From NCBI RefSeq assembly GCF_900115135.1, contig NZ_FOVK01000001.1, forward strand, positions 372,001 through 436,000: a stretch of 64,000 nt of DNA, written 5' to 3'. Positions 43,964-53,186 of this stretch are shown one piece after another. The notes beneath the pieces were generated by a model. It was given only the letters and a program-made list of their open reading frames with translations, was not told the origin of the DNA and did no database searches. Both the position numbers and the translations under genes were made by a program. The stretch's first letter is position 1; the number at the start of each line of letters is the position of its first letter. This DNA is from Proteiniclasticum ruminis (lineage in GTDB: Bacteria > Bacillota > Clostridia > Clostridiales > Clostridiaceae).

Positions 43964-44157
43964 GGAAATCCATGGCTGTTACAGCTCTTTTCCTGTTCTT
44001 TCTCCTGCTGATAAACAAATTAAACTTTCTTTAGACGCAAAGCAGTATATTATGATTGAACAAAAAGTATGGTTTAAGTTTACTATAACGCATCAACCAT
44101 AATAAATATTATGTTAACAAATTCAATCACATACGCCTTACTTCATTCTGCTGCAAT
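43964..44157. other. Intergenic stretch, nothing further recognised
   Basis: Part of the 346-bp space between the RpiR-type regulator and the chemoreceptor. Apart from the promoter and terminator listed, I see AT-rich sequence without an open frame, riboswitch or repeat. Confidence 0.5.
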
Positions 44158-44186
44158 AAAAAAGCCCAGCGCATGACACTGAGCTT
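44158..44186 (-). terminator. Terminator after the H-NOX chemoreceptor gene
   Basis: Minus-strand stem aaagctcag / gctgggcttt (one mismatch) with an 8-base loop and a following T run (ttttttatt), 26 bases after the stop. Confidence 0.7.
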
Positions 44187-44211
44187 TCTTGACTTCATGA
44201 CGTGATGGATT

Positions 44212-46023
44212 CTACAGCTTATATCTTTTCAGTTCATTTTTCAAGAACAGTACTACTTTCTCCAGCTCGTCTATGTTTTCCGTAAGTTTCGATATTTCAC
44301 CCGCAAAACTTGTGACGTTGGCACTCATTTCCTGTGATGAAGCTGAATTTTCTTCAGCAATGGCCGCTAATTTATGCACATTATCAAAAACTCGGTTGAT
44401 TTTTTCTGTTTCCATGGACAATTTGTTGGAGATTTCTGAGATGGATCCGGAAACTGCATGAATTCTCTTTGCTGCAGTCTTGCTTTCTGATGTGACATTT
44501 TCCATGGTTTTTGTTCCTGCATCCAGTTCTCCATACTGATCATTGACCTTGGATACCATGTCATTAACACCAAGTATAAACTCGTTCAGATTTGTATTGA
44601 TGGTGCTGACAGCTTCTTTTGAGTCTTCTGCGAGCTTTCGGATCTCTTCCGCAACCACACTGAATCCACGTCCCATTTCTCCAGCCCGGGCAGCTTCTAT
44701 GGATGCATTTAAAGCCAGAAGATTGGTCTGTTCTGCAATACTCTCTACTGTTCCAACAATGCTTATGATGTCTTTCACCTTTGTTCCAAGATCTTTCCCT
44801 GTTTCATTGACCTTCGAAAAGTTCTCCTTTACCAGGTTCATTTTCCCAGAAACCTTCTCCAGATCTTTAAATGACACTTCAATCTGCTCTACTGCATCTT
44901 CCAGAGATTTTTTCCCATTCAGCTCCTGTGTACTGATTTCATTGAGGATTTTTATATTCTCTGACAGTATACTGACTGATGCTTCTGTTTCTGTGGCCTG
45001 ATGCTGTGCACCTTCTGCCACTTCTTCCACAGAGCTTGCAATGAGCTCAGAAACATCTCCAAGGTTTTTAGCAACCTTTGAGAACTTTCCAATAAAGGAA
45101 TAAAGGTCATCCATACCCCCTCTATAGTAGGTGAATTCCTCTTTCAGATGTTCCTTTGCTTGTGAGAGATTCCCGAGGATTCCTTCAAACTGATCCGCTG
45201 TGATGACCTTAAGATCTTTGGACAAATCCAGCACTTTAATGGCTTCAATCTCTTCTTTAATATCCTTCACAGGTTTCAGAAGCAGATGATTCCCAATTGC
45301 CGATGAAACAAGAACCGTAAGTGGAATTCCTGCAAGAAGGACCAGATCTTGTGTTCCCTGTAAAGCAAATATTGCTGCAGCACTCACTAAAGCAGGAAGT
45401 ATGGCAGATTTCAGGGGCAAGGATTTTATGACGCCAAAGGAAAGCACTCTAGAGAAGGGATATTTCTTCACTTTTTTCGGTGTCTTCTCAAAGGAGAGAT
45501 GAATTTTGACTACATGAACCTCCCCTTCTTTGGTCTCTTCTAAAATCTCTGCATGGATCTTCTCACCAAAGTGATTTCCAACCCCTTCAATGAGTCCCAT
45601 GAGGTAATGATGCAGACCTCTTGTGGATTTATAAACCATCAAAAAATTCTTCTCGTCAATGGGCTCTGGTATCAGTCTTGGTGGCTTTGCACCAGAAATC
45701 ATTTTGGTCAGCTGTGCATGAACCGTGTCCATCATCATCAGGAATCCCATGGCTGAATTTGTCTCAAAATAGGAAGGAAACCATTCCCTAAAAGACTGAA
45801 CGTTGTTCACCCCTAAAGTCCGATAGAGGTCTTCAATCTTCATCCCTTGCTTTTTCGCAAAATTTTCCATGATCCCTTTAATTTCCGCATCATTAATCTC
45901 CTCCAGCGGTGTAATGATTCTCTGAGGATTCCATCCTGCGGCTTTCAGAATTTCATTTTTCTGACTCTCTCCATACAGTCTCGTTAAAGTTGTCAGCCAG
46001 ATGCTTACCAATGTCCCTTTCAT
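44212..46023 (-). CDS. Methyl-accepting chemotaxis protein with N-terminal H-NOX haem domain
   Basis: 603 residues: cytoplasmic H-NOX domain (about 1-185), two membrane helices (about 205-250), then a methyl-accepting signalling domain with the hairpin tip [20 protein letters not shown]. With the ATG at 46023 (AGGAG upstream) numbering coincides with the well-studied Thermoanaerobacter/Caldanaerobacter H-NOX: haem ligand His102 ([10 protein letters not shown]), Pro115, and the propionate-binding Tyr131-Ser133-Arg135 (YKSTR). The distal residues Trp9, Asn74 and Tyr140, which stabilise bound O2 there, are all present. So it probably steers motility by O2 (or NO). A start six codons earlier would sit on the ribosome binding site. 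Confidence 0.94.
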   Translation of the reverse strand: MKGTLVSIWLTTLTRLYGESQKNEILKAAGWNPQRIITPLEEINDAEIKGIMENFAKKQGMKIEDLYRTLGVNNVQSFREWFPSYFETNSAMGFLMMMDTVHAQLTKMISGAKPPRLIPEPIDEKNFLMVYKSTRGLHHYLMGLIEGVGNHFGEKIHAEILEETKEGEVHVVKIHLSFEKTPKKVKKYPFSRVLSFGVIKSLPLKSAILPALVSAAAIFALQGTQDLVLLAGIPLTVLVSSAIGNHLLLKPVKDIKEEIEAIKVLDLSKDLKVITADQFEGILGNLSQAKEHLKEEFTYYRGGMDDLYSFIGKFSKVAKNLGDVSELIASSVEEVAEGAQHQATETEASVSILSENIKILNEISTQELNGKKSLEDAVEQIEVSFKDLEKVSGKMNLVKENFSKVNETGKDLGTKVKDIISIVGTVESIAEQTNLLALNASIEAARAGEMGRGFSVVAEEIRKLAEDSKEAVSTINTNLNEFILGVNDMVSKVNDQYGELDAGTKTMENVTSESKTAAKRIHAVSGSISEISNKLSMETEKINRVFDNVHKLAAIAEENSASSQEMSANVTSFAGEISKLTENIDELEKVVLFLKNELKRYKL

Positions 46024-46065
46024 TTCCTGTCTCCTCTTCATTAAGTTATAATACTGATACTGCTT

Positions 46066-46092
46066 CTATCGGCACTTTATTCAATTTATTAA
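46066..46092 (-). promoter_or_regulatory. Candidate sigma-D (motility) promoter of the chemoreceptor gene
   Basis: Minus strand TTAA (46089-46092), 15-base spacer, GCCGATAG (46066-46073), against consensus TAAA-N15-GCCGATAA: 10 of 12 positions agree. It lies about 43 bases before the start codon. Confidence 0.5.
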
Positions 46093-46197
46093 TATATACC
46101 ATCAGATTCTCATTTTAATCATTTTTTCATGTCTATGGGGTATAAGTGGAATCATAAGAGCAACGCAGAGAAGAAAAACAGGAAAAGGAGAATGATG

Positions 46198-47439
46198 ATG
46201 AACGCCATAACAAGGAATTTACCCATGGAGAAACTGCTCCATGATGCTATAGATACTTATCACAGTTGTGTTCCTTGGGAAGAATGGACACTTCCGAAAG
46301 TATCCATTCTTCAGAAGATGCTTCATGAACGTAAGCTTCGAAAACTTTTGGAAAAGACATTAAAAGAGCTTCCGGATTTGGATGAGACCTCACTCAGACA
46401 GATGAATAAAGAAGAGAAAGATGAGATGAGAGCAAAACTGAGAGAAACCGCAAAAATGCTGGATCAGGAAAAACTGCTCTATTCCACACCTTTCCTGATG
46501 GAGTTTATGAATCTTGGCTTTTTGGAAAGCACCGAAGAGTTTTTTGAGAGATCACAATCATTTGAACCAGAGTTTAAACCAGAAGATCTCTTTCAGGCTG
46601 TCCGTAATGTTTGGATTATGAACTGTCTTCAGCTGCTTTTTCATAATCCAGTCTGTCTGACATCCTCCATATTCTCTTACAGCCTTCTTTATCCCTATAC
46701 GGATAATTATCTGGATGATCCGAATACTTCCAGTAAGGAGAAGTCCTCTTTCAATCACATGATATACCAAAAAATACTAGGGAATCCTGTTTCTGCTCCC
46801 ACTCCTTACGAAGCTAAAGTATGCGCCCTTCTGGACAACATTGAAAAAGAGTTTCCAAGAGATGCGTATCCATCCGTGTATGAAAGCCTCTGGTATATAC
46901 AGGACGCTCAGTCGAAAAGCATCCTTCAGTGCAATAAGGAAGTGCTCCCACAGGAGATTCTCCACCTAAGCTTTTACAAAGGAGGCGCCTCTGTACTGGC
47001 CGATGCGTGCCTTGTCAAAGGTAATCTCTCCCCCAATGAATCCACCTTTGCATTCGGCTATGGAACCTTTCTACAGTTGCTGGATGACTTGCAGGACAGG
47101 ATGGATGATGCCTCGATGAATCACCAGACCCTGTACAGCGGGATCCCAGTTGAATCACACCTGGATGAATATATAGAAAAACTTCTCCGGTATATCGACT
47201 GCGTTCTGGGATCCTTTGAAACAGAAAGCAACCCGAAAGTTCCAATGAACGAAGTCATCAGGAGCTGTATGCGTATGATGGTGGAAAGTGTTGTTGGCAA
47301 GCATCCTTCCTATGTCTCAAAAAACTATTACAAGTCGCTTGAATCTTATTCATCTGTGAGACTTTCCTTTTATCCTGAAATGGAAAAGATTATGGAGAAG
47401 GCTCTTCGAAATAAAGAAACTCAAAACACAGGCTCATAA
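46198..47439 (+). CDS. Putative class I isoprenoid synthase-like protein, function unknown
   Basis: 413 residues, predicted largely helical, no signal peptide. Two acidic motifs in the right order for class I prenyl/terpene synthases are seen: YPYTDNYLDDPNTS (Asp about 169, 173, 174) and FLQLLDDLQDRMDD (Asp about 296, 297, 300, 303, 304), the latter close to the second DDxxD of polyprenyl synthases. The overall sequence is far from IspA (60442-61299), and the N-terminal 140 residues, rich in Lys and Leu, match nothing I know. Magnesium-dependent prenyl-diphosphate chemistry is inference. Among three tandem ATGs the third is placed seven bases after AAGGAG. Single gene, divergent from the chemoreceptor. 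Confidence 0.7.
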   Translation: MNAITRNLPMEKLLHDAIDTYHSCVPWEEWTLPKVSILQKMLHERKLRKLLEKTLKELPDLDETSLRQMNKEEKDEMRAKLRETAKMLDQEKLLYSTPFLMEFMNLGFLESTEEFFERSQSFEPEFKPEDLFQAVRNVWIMNCLQLLFHNPVCLTSSIFSYSLLYPYTDNYLDDPNTSSKEKSSFNHMIYQKILGNPVSAPTPYEAKVCALLDNIEKEFPRDAYPSVYESLWYIQDAQSKSILQCNKEVLPQEILHLSFYKGGASVLADACLVKGNLSPNESTFAFGYGTFLQLLDDLQDRMDDASMNHQTLYSGIPVESHLDEYIEKLLRYIDCVLGSFETESNPKVPMNEVIRSCMRMMVESVVGKHPSYVSKNYYKSLESYSSVRLSFYPEMEKIMEKALRNKETQNTGS

Positions 47440-47448
47440 ACCATTACG

Positions 47449-47492
47449 AAAACCCCTGAAGAAAATCACTATGATACATCTTCAGGGGTTTT
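47449..47492. terminator. Bidirectional terminator between the isoprenoid-synthase-like gene and scpB
   Basis: Perfect 13-bp stem AAAACCCCTGAAG / CTTCAGGGGTTTT with an 18-base loop between two convergent genes. Confidence 0.85.
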
Positions 47493-47493
47493 A

Positions 47494-48123
47494 CTATTCT
47501 TCTTCAAAAAGCTCTATGTCTTCTTTTTCCAGTTCTTTCTTCTTCTCATCCAGTGCGACAAACTTCTCCGGCAGTGGATGCTCCTCTTTGAGATCCTTAA
47601 GAGATGTGAACCCAAACTGAATCAGGAACTCATCGGTGGTCCCATAAAGTTTGGGTCTGCCCGGTGCATCTTTTCTGCCTACGACTTTAATGAGACCTTT
47701 TTCCTGCAGCTTCTGGAGCACATAATCACTGTTGACTCCTCTGATCTCGTCCACGTCCACTCGAGTTACCGGTTGCTTGAAAGCTATGATTGATAAACAT
47801 TCAAGAGATCCTTTAGAGAGGCTCTGTCTCTCGTTAACCCCAAGTAGCTCCTTGAGATAAGGAGCATGGGCTTCTTTTGTACCAAGCTGCAGTTTGTTTT
47901 CCAGTGCAAGCAGCCGGATCCCTCTATGGTTTTCTTTCAGCTCCTTTTCATAAGCGGTTATGACCTTCTCCAAATCCTCCATCCGTATTTTCATGATCCG
48001 TACCAGATCTTTTTTCTTCACAGCATCACCTGCAGCAAATAATATACTCTCCAGGACACTGATAAAGTAGCTGATATCCATTGGGTCTTCCGTGCCAGTA
48101 CTGTTAAAGAGATTCGCTTCCAT
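47494..48123 (-). CDS. scpB: Segregation and condensation protein B (ScpB)
   Basis: 209 residues with two winged-helix domains: LESILFAAGDAVKKKDLVRIM (about 21-41) and SLSKGSLECLSIIAFKQPVTRVDVDEIRGVNSDYVLQKL (about 98-140) with GRPKLYGTTDEFLIQFG. It is a regulator of the SMC-ScpA complex in chromosome segregation. The ATG at 48123 overlaps scpA by 20 bases and has AAAGGAG six bases upstream. Confidence 0.94.
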   Translation of the reverse strand: MEANLFNSTGTEDPMDISYFISVLESILFAAGDAVKKKDLVRIMKIRMEDLEKVITAYEKELKENHRGIRLLALENKLQLGTKEAHAPYLKELLGVNERQSLSKGSLECLSIIAFKQPVTRVDVDEIRGVNSDYVLQKLQEKGLIKVVGRKDAPGRPKLYGTTDEFLIQFGFTSLKDLKEEHPLPEKFVALDEKKKELEKEDIELFEEE

Positions 48124-48853
48124 GTTCTGCTCCTTTCTCTATGATGATTTCCGAGAAAACTTCTGATTGAGATACTCGGATCCGATGGTTTCTGGACAGC
48201 TCAAGAATCGCCAAGAAAAAGACAATACATTCGGATTTTGATTTTGTCTGAAATAGGAGTGTGGAAAAGTTGACTCTTCTGTTCTCATAGAGCAGCCGTT
48301 CCAGCTCTTCCATCTTATCCTCGATCTTGTATTCTTCTCGCTCCATGATTTTCGTTCTTAGGGCGCTTCGGTTCACCTTCTCTTTCTGTCTGTTCATCAG
48401 GCTCTTGTATGTGATATACAAATGATCAATGGTGACTCCCCGAAGCAGATCTTCCAAAGACACCTCATCACCAACGATGGTTTCAGCGCGTTTGGTGAAG
48501 ATGAGAAGGTCCTCATCATAACGCTCACCAAGACTCTCCGCTAGGAGCTTGAAAGCTTCATACTCTTCGATTCGAAGAACCAGTTTCTCCTTCAGTTCCT
48601 CTTCATCCACTTCTTCCACATATTTGGGGAGCATCTCACGGCTCTTGATTTCAAGAAGTGTGGATGCAATGAGTAAAAACTCTGAGGCAATTTCCAGATC
48701 CAGCTCCTTCATACCTTGGAGATAAGCAAGATACTGGCTGGTGATTTCCGAAATACGGATTTCCTGTATTTTCATTTTGTTGATTTTCAGAAGATGAAGG
48801 AGCAAATCAAAAGGACCTTCAAAATTTGAAATCTGCAGCTGTAAACTTTCCAT
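48104..48853 (-). CDS. scpA: Segregation and condensation protein A (ScpA kleisin)
   Basis: 249 residues. N-terminal FEGPFDLLLHLLKINKMKIQEI and the middle AYLQGMKELDLEIASEFLLIASTLLEIKSREMLP are kleisin signatures. It bridges the heads of SMC and binds ScpB. The frame runs 35 codons further upstream, but the ATG at 48853 with TGGGGGA before it gives the family N-terminus. Confidence 0.94.
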   Translation of the reverse strand: MESLQLQISNFEGPFDLLLHLLKINKMKIQEIRISEITSQYLAYLQGMKELDLEIASEFLLIASTLLEIKSREMLPKYVEEVDEEELKEKLVLRIEEYEAFKLLAESLGERYDEDLLIFTKRAETIVGDEVSLEDLLRGVTIDHLYITYKSLMNRQKEKVNRSALRTKIMEREEYKIEDKMEELERLLYENRRVNFSTLLFQTKSKSECIVFFLAILELSRNHRIRVSQSEVFSEIIIEKGAEHGSESL

Positions 48854-48917
48854 AAAATCCCCCAGACAGTTGAAATAAACCTCTTCTATTATACAGAAAT
48901 TTCCCGTGAAAGGAAAC

Positions 48918-48944
48918 GGGAGACTTCCTTCATGAAAGTCTCCC
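48918..48944 (-). terminator. Stem-loop between pdp and scpA, weak terminator
   Basis: 9-bp stem GGGAGACTT / AAGTCTCCC. On the minus strand only cgtttccttt follows; the better T run (aattttt) is on the plus strand, where no gene precedes it. Read-through into scpA is likely. Confidence 0.4.
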
Positions 48945-48967
48945 AATTTTTCCACCATTTTATCAAA

Positions 48968-50275
48968 TTACGCCTCAGTGATAACATCCAAAATAAATGG
49001 AATATGTTCCGGTCTCTCATCTGCAATGTCATAGGCTTCCTGAGCCTTGTCGTAGGCATCCTGATAGTTTTCACGATTGGTCAGAAGGGTGCAGAGCACA
49101 TCTCCTTCGGTTACCTCATCTCCTACCTTCTTATGCAATGTGATTCCCGCTGCATAATCGATGACATCTTCTTTGGTTTCTCTTCCTGCACCAAGAAGCA
49201 TTGCCGAAGTGCCGATCTCTTCTGCCTTAATCTCATGCACAAACCCCTTCTTCTTTGCAATGACCGGCACACTGATCTTTGCTGTGGGAAGCAAGTCCGG
49301 ATTCTCAATCTGAGAAACATTCCCTCCCTGTATCTTTACTAGTGTCTTCAGCATTTCCAAGGCTTTTCCGTTCTTCATATTCTCACGGATGGCTTTCTCA
49401 GCAACTTCAATGGAGTCAAAGGCTCCACCTAACACCGCCATATGACCTGCAATGGTCACACTGACATTCACAAGATCCTGCATACCTTCACCTTTCAGTG
49501 TTTTTATGGCTTCCCTGACTTCGTTGGCATTCCCCACTTCTTTACCCAGTGGCTCATTCATATTGGTGAGCACAGCCACAGTATCTCTTCCGAGACCTCT
49601 GCCGATTGAAACCATCGCTTTCGCTAATGCTCTGGCATCATCAAGGGTTTTCATAAATGCGCCATTTCCGACTTTCACATCAAGAACAATGGCATCAGAA
49701 CCCGATGCGATCTTTTTGCTCATGATGGAGCTGGCAATGAGCGGAATACTGTCCACTGTAGCAGTAACATCACGAAGAGCATACAGTTTCTTGTCTGCTG
49801 GAGTAAGATCTCCAGTCTGTCCAACAATCGCCATTTTATTGGTGTTGACGTTCTCAATGAATTTCTCCATGGAAAGGCTGATGTCAAACCCCTCGATGCT
49901 CTCCAGTTTATCGATGGTTCCTCCAGTATGACCCAAGCCTCTTCCTGACATCTTAGCAACAGGAATGCCTAATGAAGCAACCAGTGGAATCACTACAAGA
50001 CTTACTTTATCTCCCACTCCGCCTGTGGAGTGCTTATCAACCTTTACACCCTCAATAGCAGACAGATCAATCTGATCACCTGACTCCACCATGGCCATGG
50101 TCAGCATCCGGGTCTCTTCAGCATCCATCCCCTGGAAATAAATAGCCATAAGAAGTGCAGAAATCTGATAGTCCGGAATCGCGCCTTCGGTATATCCCTG
50201 AACAATGTAATAAATTTCTTCTTTGCTTAATCTCTTACCTTTTTTCTTCTTGTCAATCAAATCCAGCATATGCAT
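48968..50275 (-). CDS. pdp: Pyrimidine-nucleoside phosphorylase
   Basis: 435 residues. LDLIDKKKKGKRLSKEEI at the N-terminus, phosphate loop KVDKHSTGGVGDKVSL, and SGRGLGHTGGTIDKLE are the thymidine/pyrimidine-nucleoside phosphorylase signatures. It releases uracil or thymine and (deoxy)ribose 1-phosphate. It follows punA by 5 bases, so purine and pyrimidine nucleoside breakdown are co-expressed with deoB. Confidence 0.95.
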   Translation of the reverse strand: MHMLDLIDKKKKGKRLSKEEIYYIVQGYTEGAIPDYQISALLMAIYFQGMDAEETRMLTMAMVESGDQIDLSAIEGVKVDKHSTGGVGDKVSLVVIPLVASLGIPVAKMSGRGLGHTGGTIDKLESIEGFDISLSMEKFIENVNTNKMAIVGQTGDLTPADKKLYALRDVTATVDSIPLIASSIMSKKIASGSDAIVLDVKVGNGAFMKTLDDARALAKAMVSIGRGLGRDTVAVLTNMNEPLGKEVGNANEVREAIKTLKGEGMQDLVNVSVTIAGHMAVLGGAFDSIEVAEKAIRENMKNGKALEMLKTLVKIQGGNVSQIENPDLLPTAKISVPVIAKKKGFVHEIKAEEIGTSAMLLGAGRETKEDVIDYAAGITLHKKVGDEVTEGDVLCTLLTNRENYQDAYDKAQEAYDIADERPEHIPFILDVITEA

Positions 50276-50280
50276 ATATT

Positions 50281-51096
50281 CTACATCTCCTCTATAACTC
50301 TAGAGATCAGTGTGGTGAAGCTTCCTCTCACTTTGGCGGAAACTTCAATGACCTCCTCATGATTGAGCGGCTGATCCAGAACGCCTGCTGCCATGTTTGT
50401 AATGCAGCTGACACCGAGCACTTTCATTCCTGAATAATTGGCCACGATGGCTTCTGGCACTGTAGACATACCAATGGCATCTGCGCCCAGTGTCCTGTAA
50501 GCTCTAATTTCTGCAGGAGTCTCGTAGCTGGGACCTGTATACATGGCATAAACTCCACGTTTCAGCTCAATATGTTCTTCTTTTCCGATTTTCTCCGCCA
50601 AGGCCATGAGATCTCTATTATAAACTTTAGACATATCAGCAAATCTCGGACCGAACTCTTCCATATTTCTACCCATGAGCGGATTGTTTCCAGTGAAATT
50701 CAGATGATCCTCGATGAGCATCAGATCTCCAGGTGTAAAACCTAGATTGACTCCACCACAAGCATTGGTAACTATCATGTGTTTAACCCCAAGTCGTCTC
50801 ATGACGAACACAGGCAGTGTCACCTCTTTCATCGTGTATCCTTCATAATAATGGAAGCGGCCTTGCATCATGGCAACTTTTTTACCTTTGTAGTCTCCAA
50901 AGACAAACTGCCCAGCATGACCTTCAACGGTAGATACCAAAAAATCCGGAATGTCCTCGTATTTTACAACTGTTGGATTTTCAACATGCTCCGCCATAGA
51001 TCCCAGTCCTGATCCCAGAATGACCAGCACATCGGGTGTATAGCTTATTTTACCCTTAAGGTAATTCACTATCGTATCAATTCTTTTTATATCCAT
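50281..51096 (-). CDS. punA: Purine-nucleoside phosphorylase, trimeric (PunA) type
   Basis: 271 residues. ILGSGLGSMAEHVEN phosphate loop, VEGHAGQFVFGDYKGKKVAMMQGRFHYYEGY and NACGGVNLGFTPGDLMLIEDHLNF are diagnostic of the inosine/guanosine phosphorylase family. It acts before phosphopentomutase in the same operon. Distinct in fold group from DeoD at 21589-22296. RBS AGGAG before the ATG. Confidence 0.95.
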   Translation of the reverse strand: MDIKRIDTIVNYLKGKISYTPDVLVILGSGLGSMAEHVENPTVVKYEDIPDFLVSTVEGHAGQFVFGDYKGKKVAMMQGRFHYYEGYTMKEVTLPVFVMRRLGVKHMIVTNACGGVNLGFTPGDLMLIEDHLNFTGNNPLMGRNMEEFGPRFADMSKVYNRDLMALAEKIGKEEHIELKRGVYAMYTGPSYETPAEIRAYRTLGADAIGMSTVPEAIVANYSGMKVLGVSCITNMAAGVLDQPLNHEEVIEVSAKVRGSFTTLISRVIEEM

Positions 51097-51124
51097 CTAA
51101 CTTTACTCCTATTCTTTAAATGTT

Positions 51125-52294
51125 CTATGCTTTGATTTCTGACCAGAAACTTTCTCCATAGAGGTCATTCTGTACTCCGAGATATTCAAGAACCGTCTTC
51201 CCGATATCTGAGAAAGTTCTTCTCACGCCAAGATTTGCGCCTGGTTTTACATTCTTGCCATATACAAGGATTGGAATATACTCTCTTGAATGGTCTGTGG
51301 AAGGTGTGGTTGGGTCGCACCCATGGTCTGCGGTTAGAATCAGAATATCATCCTCTGTCATGGTTTCCAAAATCTCTGGCAGTCTCTCATCAAATTCTCT
51401 GATGGCATTATAGTAGCCGACATAGTCATTTCTATGTCCGAACATCATGTCAAAGTCTACCAGATTCGTCCAAAGAAGACCTCCAAGATCTTCTTTCATG
51501 AACTTCAATGTTTCATCCACACCCTGCATGTTGTTCTTGGTATGAACCGAATGGGTGACCCCGATATTGTTGAAAACATCTGATATTTTACCTACGCACA
51601 TAACATTCTGTCCGGCTTCCTTGACGTACTCCAGAATGGTCTTATTGAATGGGTCCAATGCAAAATCTTTTCTGTTTTCAGTTCTGGTATATACACCATC
51701 TTCTCCAACAAAAGGTCTGGCAATGACGCGTCCAACCTGCCAGTCTCCTACAAGCATTTCACGGGCAACTTCACAGTAACGGTACAGTTCATCCAATGGA
51801 ATGACCCCTTCGTGGGCTGCAATCTGGAACACAGAGTCTGCAGATGTGTAGATGATGGGATAACCGGTCTTTACGTGTTCATCTCCCAGTCTTTCAATGA
51901 TTTCCGTACCAGAAGCAACTACATTTCCCAAGGTTTTTCTGCCTATTTTGGACTCAAAGGCATCCATAATCTCTTTTGAGAATCCTTCTGGATAAGTATT
52001 CAGGGGTTTTTCTAAGATGACTCCGGACATTTCCCAGTGACCCGTAACGGTATCCTTTCCTACAGAAAGCTCTGCGGACTTTCCAAAAGCCCCTTCTGGT
52101 GTATCTATAACAGATACGCCCTTCAAAGGAGCGATGTTGCCAAGTCCTAGCTTCTCCAGATTAGGAATCTCCATGCCGCCGACCTGATCTGCGATATTGC
52201 CAAGCGTGTTGGAACCTACATCTCCATATTGATCCGCATCTGGCATCTCACCGATACCAACAGAATCCAGTACTACAAGTATTGCTCTTTTCAT
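51125..52294 (-). CDS. deoB: Phosphopentomutase (DeoB)
   Basis: 389 residues of the alkaline-phosphatase-like metal enzyme fold: VVLDSVGIGEMPDAD with metal Asp, GKDTVTGHWEM with the phosphorylated Thr, and TADHGCDPTTPSTDHSRE with further metal ligands. It converts (deoxy)ribose 1-phosphate to 5-phosphate, joining nucleoside breakdown to central metabolism. Start ATG 52294 has AAGGAGG five bases upstream; that site overlaps the end of the xerD-like gene. Confidence 0.96.
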   Translation of the reverse strand: MKRAILVVLDSVGIGEMPDADQYGDVGSNTLGNIADQVGGMEIPNLEKLGLGNIAPLKGVSVIDTPEGAFGKSAELSVGKDTVTGHWEMSGVILEKPLNTYPEGFSKEIMDAFESKIGRKTLGNVVASGTEIIERLGDEHVKTGYPIIYTSADSVFQIAAHEGVIPLDELYRYCEVAREMLVGDWQVGRVIARPFVGEDGVYTRTENRKDFALDPFNKTILEYVKEAGQNVMCVGKISDVFNNIGVTHSVHTKNNMQGVDETLKFMKEDLGGLLWTNLVDFDMMFGHRNDYVGYYNAIREFDERLPEILETMTEDDILILTADHGCDPTTPSTDHSREYIPILVYGKNVKPGANLGVRRTFSDIGKTVLEYLGVQNDLYGESFWSEIKA

Positions 52295-52307
52295 TTTTTC
52301 CTCCTTG

Positions 52308-53186
52308 CTATGCCCTTGGATGGGCATCCTCATAAACTTCTTTAAATTTTTTATTCTTCACAAGCTTCAAGTAAATAGTAGTTGCTTTTATATCATTATG
52401 CCCTAGCAGCAGAGAAAGTGTTGTGATATCCGCACCACCACTCAACATATGCACGGCATAAGAATGACGTAAGGTATTCAAGTTGATGCTTTCTGATAAT
52501 CCAGAAATCCTCGCGTACTCTTTCAAGATTTTCCAAAGTCCTTGTCTTGTCATCTGGTCTCCTCGATGGGAGGGAAATAGAACTGATGCCCCGACCACTA
52601 GATCCACCCGCGATGATAAATACAGTTCAATGCTGTCCATGGCGAAAGACCCTAACGGAACCAATCGATCCTTGTTCTTTTTCCCCTTTACTGAGAGGTT
52701 CCCCCGGGTCATATCCAAGTCCCGATACCGGAGCTCAATAAGTTCAGATGCTTTGATTCCTGTGGCGTAAAGCACCTCCAATATAGCCTTATCCCGCTTT
52801 CCTTTCATGGTACTGATATCAGGGGCTGAAAGAATCTCTTCCACTTCTTCTACACTGATTGGTTCCGGAAGATTTCTTTTGATCTCAGGCAGTTCAAAAT
52901 AAAGAATAGGTGCTTCCCTTACTTTGTTCTTTTTTCTCAGATATTTATAAAAATTACGGATAGAGACCAAATGACGGGCTATAGTGGCTCTGGACATATT
53001 CAAATCCAGCAGGTATCCAATGAAATTAGATACTTCAATTTCATTGAAGTCCTCAAAATTGAGTTCTGCTTCTTCCAGAAACGAAATAAGATGGATAAGG
53101 TCCCGTCTATAGGCATCTATTGTATTCTCAGACTTGTCTTTTGTTCTCAGTTCATCAATGTATTCACTCAGATAGTTTTGCTTCAT
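52308..53186 (-). CDS. xerD: XerD-like tyrosine recombinase with altered catalytic residues
   Basis: 292 residues with N-terminal core-binding domain (about 5-90) and catalytic domain (about 105-290), in the standard clostridial xerD place between nudF and deoB. The nucleophile Tyr272 (TTIYLKL), Arg240, His263 (LGHNDIK) and beta-hairpin Lys (KGKKNKDRLVPL) are present. However, Arg I of the TG-Arg-xSEL motif is Lys145 (ATGIKASEL) and His II of the PHxLRH motif is Asn237 (NLNTLRHS). Activity is therefore uncertain: it may be slow, structural or regulatory. It overlaps nudF by 23 bases. Confidence 0.85.
   Translation of the reverse strand: MKQNYLSEYIDELRTKDKSENTIDAYRRDLIHLISFLEEAELNFEDFNEIEVSNFIGYLLDLNMSRATIARHLVSIRNFYKYLRKKNKVREAPILYFELPEIKRNLPEPISVEEVEEILSAPDISTMKGKRDKAILEVLYATGIKASELIELRYRDLDMTRGNLSVKGKKNKDRLVPLGSFAMDSIELYLSSRVDLVVGASVLFPSHRGDQMTRQGLWKILKEYARISGLSESINLNTLRHSYAVHMLSGGADITTLSLLLGHNDIKATTIYLKLVKNKKFKEVYEDAHPRA

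Noticed and set aside
43866-44211. Possible riboswitch in the 346-bp space upstream of the RpiR-type gene
   Set aside because: No conserved riboswitch blocks and no paired terminator/antiterminator near the gene start; only a plain promoter is supportable.
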